This document shows positions 6,436 to 7,199 of a DNA stretch of 7,199 nt, one piece after another. The first letter of the stretch is position 1. Every line of letters begins with the position of its first letter. Made by a program: the position numbers and the translations under genes. The stretch is from Phycisphaerales bacterium UBA2396 (GTDB taxonomy: Bacteria > Planctomycetota > Phycisphaerae > Phycisphaerales > UBA1924), in NCBI GenBank assembly GCA_002343325.1, contig DDSG01000054.1:296-7494 (forward strand), written 5' to 3'. Below the pieces are notes generated by a model. The model searched no databases. It was not told where the DNA came from and saw only the letters and a list, made by a program, of their open reading frames with translations.

Positions 6436-7199
6436 GCATTCGACAACTCTTCCACAATCTGTTGGGCCGTTGTCGCGCCGGTGGACGCGTCGGGAGGCTT
6501 CTTCGTTCCTCTACGCTACCAACCGAACCCACAGACGCCAAGAAGTTTCTGAGTGTCTGGGCGGCACTTTCGACGCTCTCCGCCCGAGATCGGCGGGAGG
6601 TCCTTGTTTCGGCATTCCCGATGGCGGCGGCGGACGAGCTGCCCGAGGTGGCGCGGGCCCTGATGCTGGAGGTGGCGCGGGCGACCGACAGCCGACCGAA
6701 CGCAGAGTCCCGGGCCTTCGTGGCCGATGCGTTGGCGATCCTCGTCGCTCGTTGGTCGTGGCTTCGGCCTGATGTTCGGGGGGTGGTTGGGCTCTTCGAG
6801 GGCGCATCGATCGATGCGGCGGTGGCGCGGGCGTGCGCGTCCGAGGACGCGAAGGACCGGGAGCATGCGCTGCTTGCGGCGCTGGAGCTCGGGAGGCCGG
6901 GGACAGCGACGCGCGCGGCGGAGATGCTGGCCGACCCTGAGCGAGGCGTGCGGACGGCGGCGGAGGGAGTGCTGCTGGGGCTGGTGCGGGGCGGATCGAA
7001 GGCTCTCGATGTGGATGACGCGCTGACGCTTGCGGTGCGCGGGTTCGGAACGCACCGGGCGGACGCGGTGATCGACGCGGCGCTGGAGCAGTTGGCGTCG
7101 GCGCGTGCGGAGCGTGGGGCTTTGAGTCCATCGACGCGTGCCCTGTGGGAGGCGATCACGGACACGACCGGGCCAGCATGGTCCGCGGCGGCGACAGGC
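6429..7199 (+). CDS. Ala/Leu-rich helical protein with a HEAT-like repeat, 3'-truncated
   Basis: From the ATG at 6429 the frame is open for 257 codons to the right edge without a stop. Third positions become strongly GC-rich after about codon 60, as in the real genes here. The first 35 residues are basic (many Arg) and may be a poorly conserved leader. From about residue 37 the protein is almost entirely helix-forming: Ala, Leu, Val, Arg and Glu. One segment, AAEMLADPERGVRTAAEGVLLGLV within residues 163-186, has the HEAT pattern of a helix, then DP..VR, then a second Ala/Leu helix. Weaker units lie before (143-155) and after (196-224). HEAT-type proteins are usually binding scaffolds, so no reaction is predicted. 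AGGGTGG (6414-6420) eight bases before the ATG could be a weak SD; ATG at 6621 (codon 65) is an alternative start. It is divergent from the DUF2617-like gene, with 216 bases between start codons. I do not recognise a named family. Confidence 0.7.
   Translation, partial: MSGIRQLFHNLLGRCRAGGRVGRLLRSSTLPTEPTDAKKFLSVWAALSTLSARDRREVLVSAFPMAAADELPEVARALMLEVARATDSRPNAESRAFVADALAILVARWSWLRPDVRGVVGLFEGASIDAAVARACASEDAKDREHALLAALELGRPGTATRAAEMLADPERGVRTAAEGVLLGLVRGGSKALDVDDALTLAVRGFGTHRADAVIDAALEQLASARAERGALSPSTRALWEAITDTTGPAWSAAATG

Noticed and set aside
6213..6455. An 81-residue N-terminal extension of the DUF2617-like protein
   Set aside because: Third-position GC drops in this stretch, it overlaps the divergent gene start, and a usable SD precedes the ATG at 6212.
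6209..7165. Long minus-strand frames opposite the HEAT-like gene
   Set aside because: The products are low-complexity Ser/Arg/Pro/Ala mixtures. The plus-strand frame shows the expected third-position bias and helix periodicity.

Overview
The window is GC-rich bacterial DNA with strongly GC-biased third codon positions. It holds five recognisable genes, a partial gene at the right edge and a probable C-terminal gene fragment at the left edge. A flagellar-type sigma factor preceded by a small two-helix membrane protein, together with the IleRS tail variant and the style of the hypothetical proteins, suggests a motile Planctomycetota bacterium, perhaps of the Phycisphaerae. That placement is an inference from family resemblance, not from a marker gene.

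Layout, left to right. Positions 1-70 are an abnormal poly-G/poly-C inverted tract that looks like a contig end or sequencing artefact. It runs in frame into a short C-terminal fragment of an unknown protein (stop at 170-172). A 202-base gap with a G/T-only run follows. On the plus strand come a 102-residue membrane protein (375-683), a FliA/WhiG-family sigma factor (812-1687), a strong hairpin resembling an intrinsic terminator (1747-1785), and folK (HPPK, folate synthesis; up to 2322). folK converges tail to tail, with only 12 bases between stops, on the minus-strand gene ileS (isoleucyl-tRNA synthetase, 5421 down to 2335). Upstream of ileS on the same strand, after a 248-base gap with two hairpins, lies a conserved 180-residue protein of unknown function (6212 down to 5670, resembling DUF2617). 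Divergent from it, starting at 6429 and running off the right edge, is an alanine/leucine-rich helical protein with a HEAT-like repeat.

How the genes work together. The left part is probably the end of a flagellar regulatory cluster: the sigma factor would direct RNA polymerase to late flagellar and chemotaxis promoters, and the small membrane protein is probably co-regulated with it. folK and ileS are housekeeping genes for folate synthesis and translation, and their adjacency suggests no functional link. The two genes on the right are of unknown role and may share a divergent promoter region of 216 bases.

I found no mobile element, CRISPR array, tRNA or rRNA, and no clear evidence of a novel defence or biosynthetic system. 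The points most worth a second look are the loss of three of the four zinc-ligand cysteines in the IleRS tail, the terminator-like hairpin inside the usual folK start, the 15-base tandem repeat coding the IleRS N-terminal tail, the small membrane protein beside the sigma gene, and the partial HEAT-like gene at the edge.
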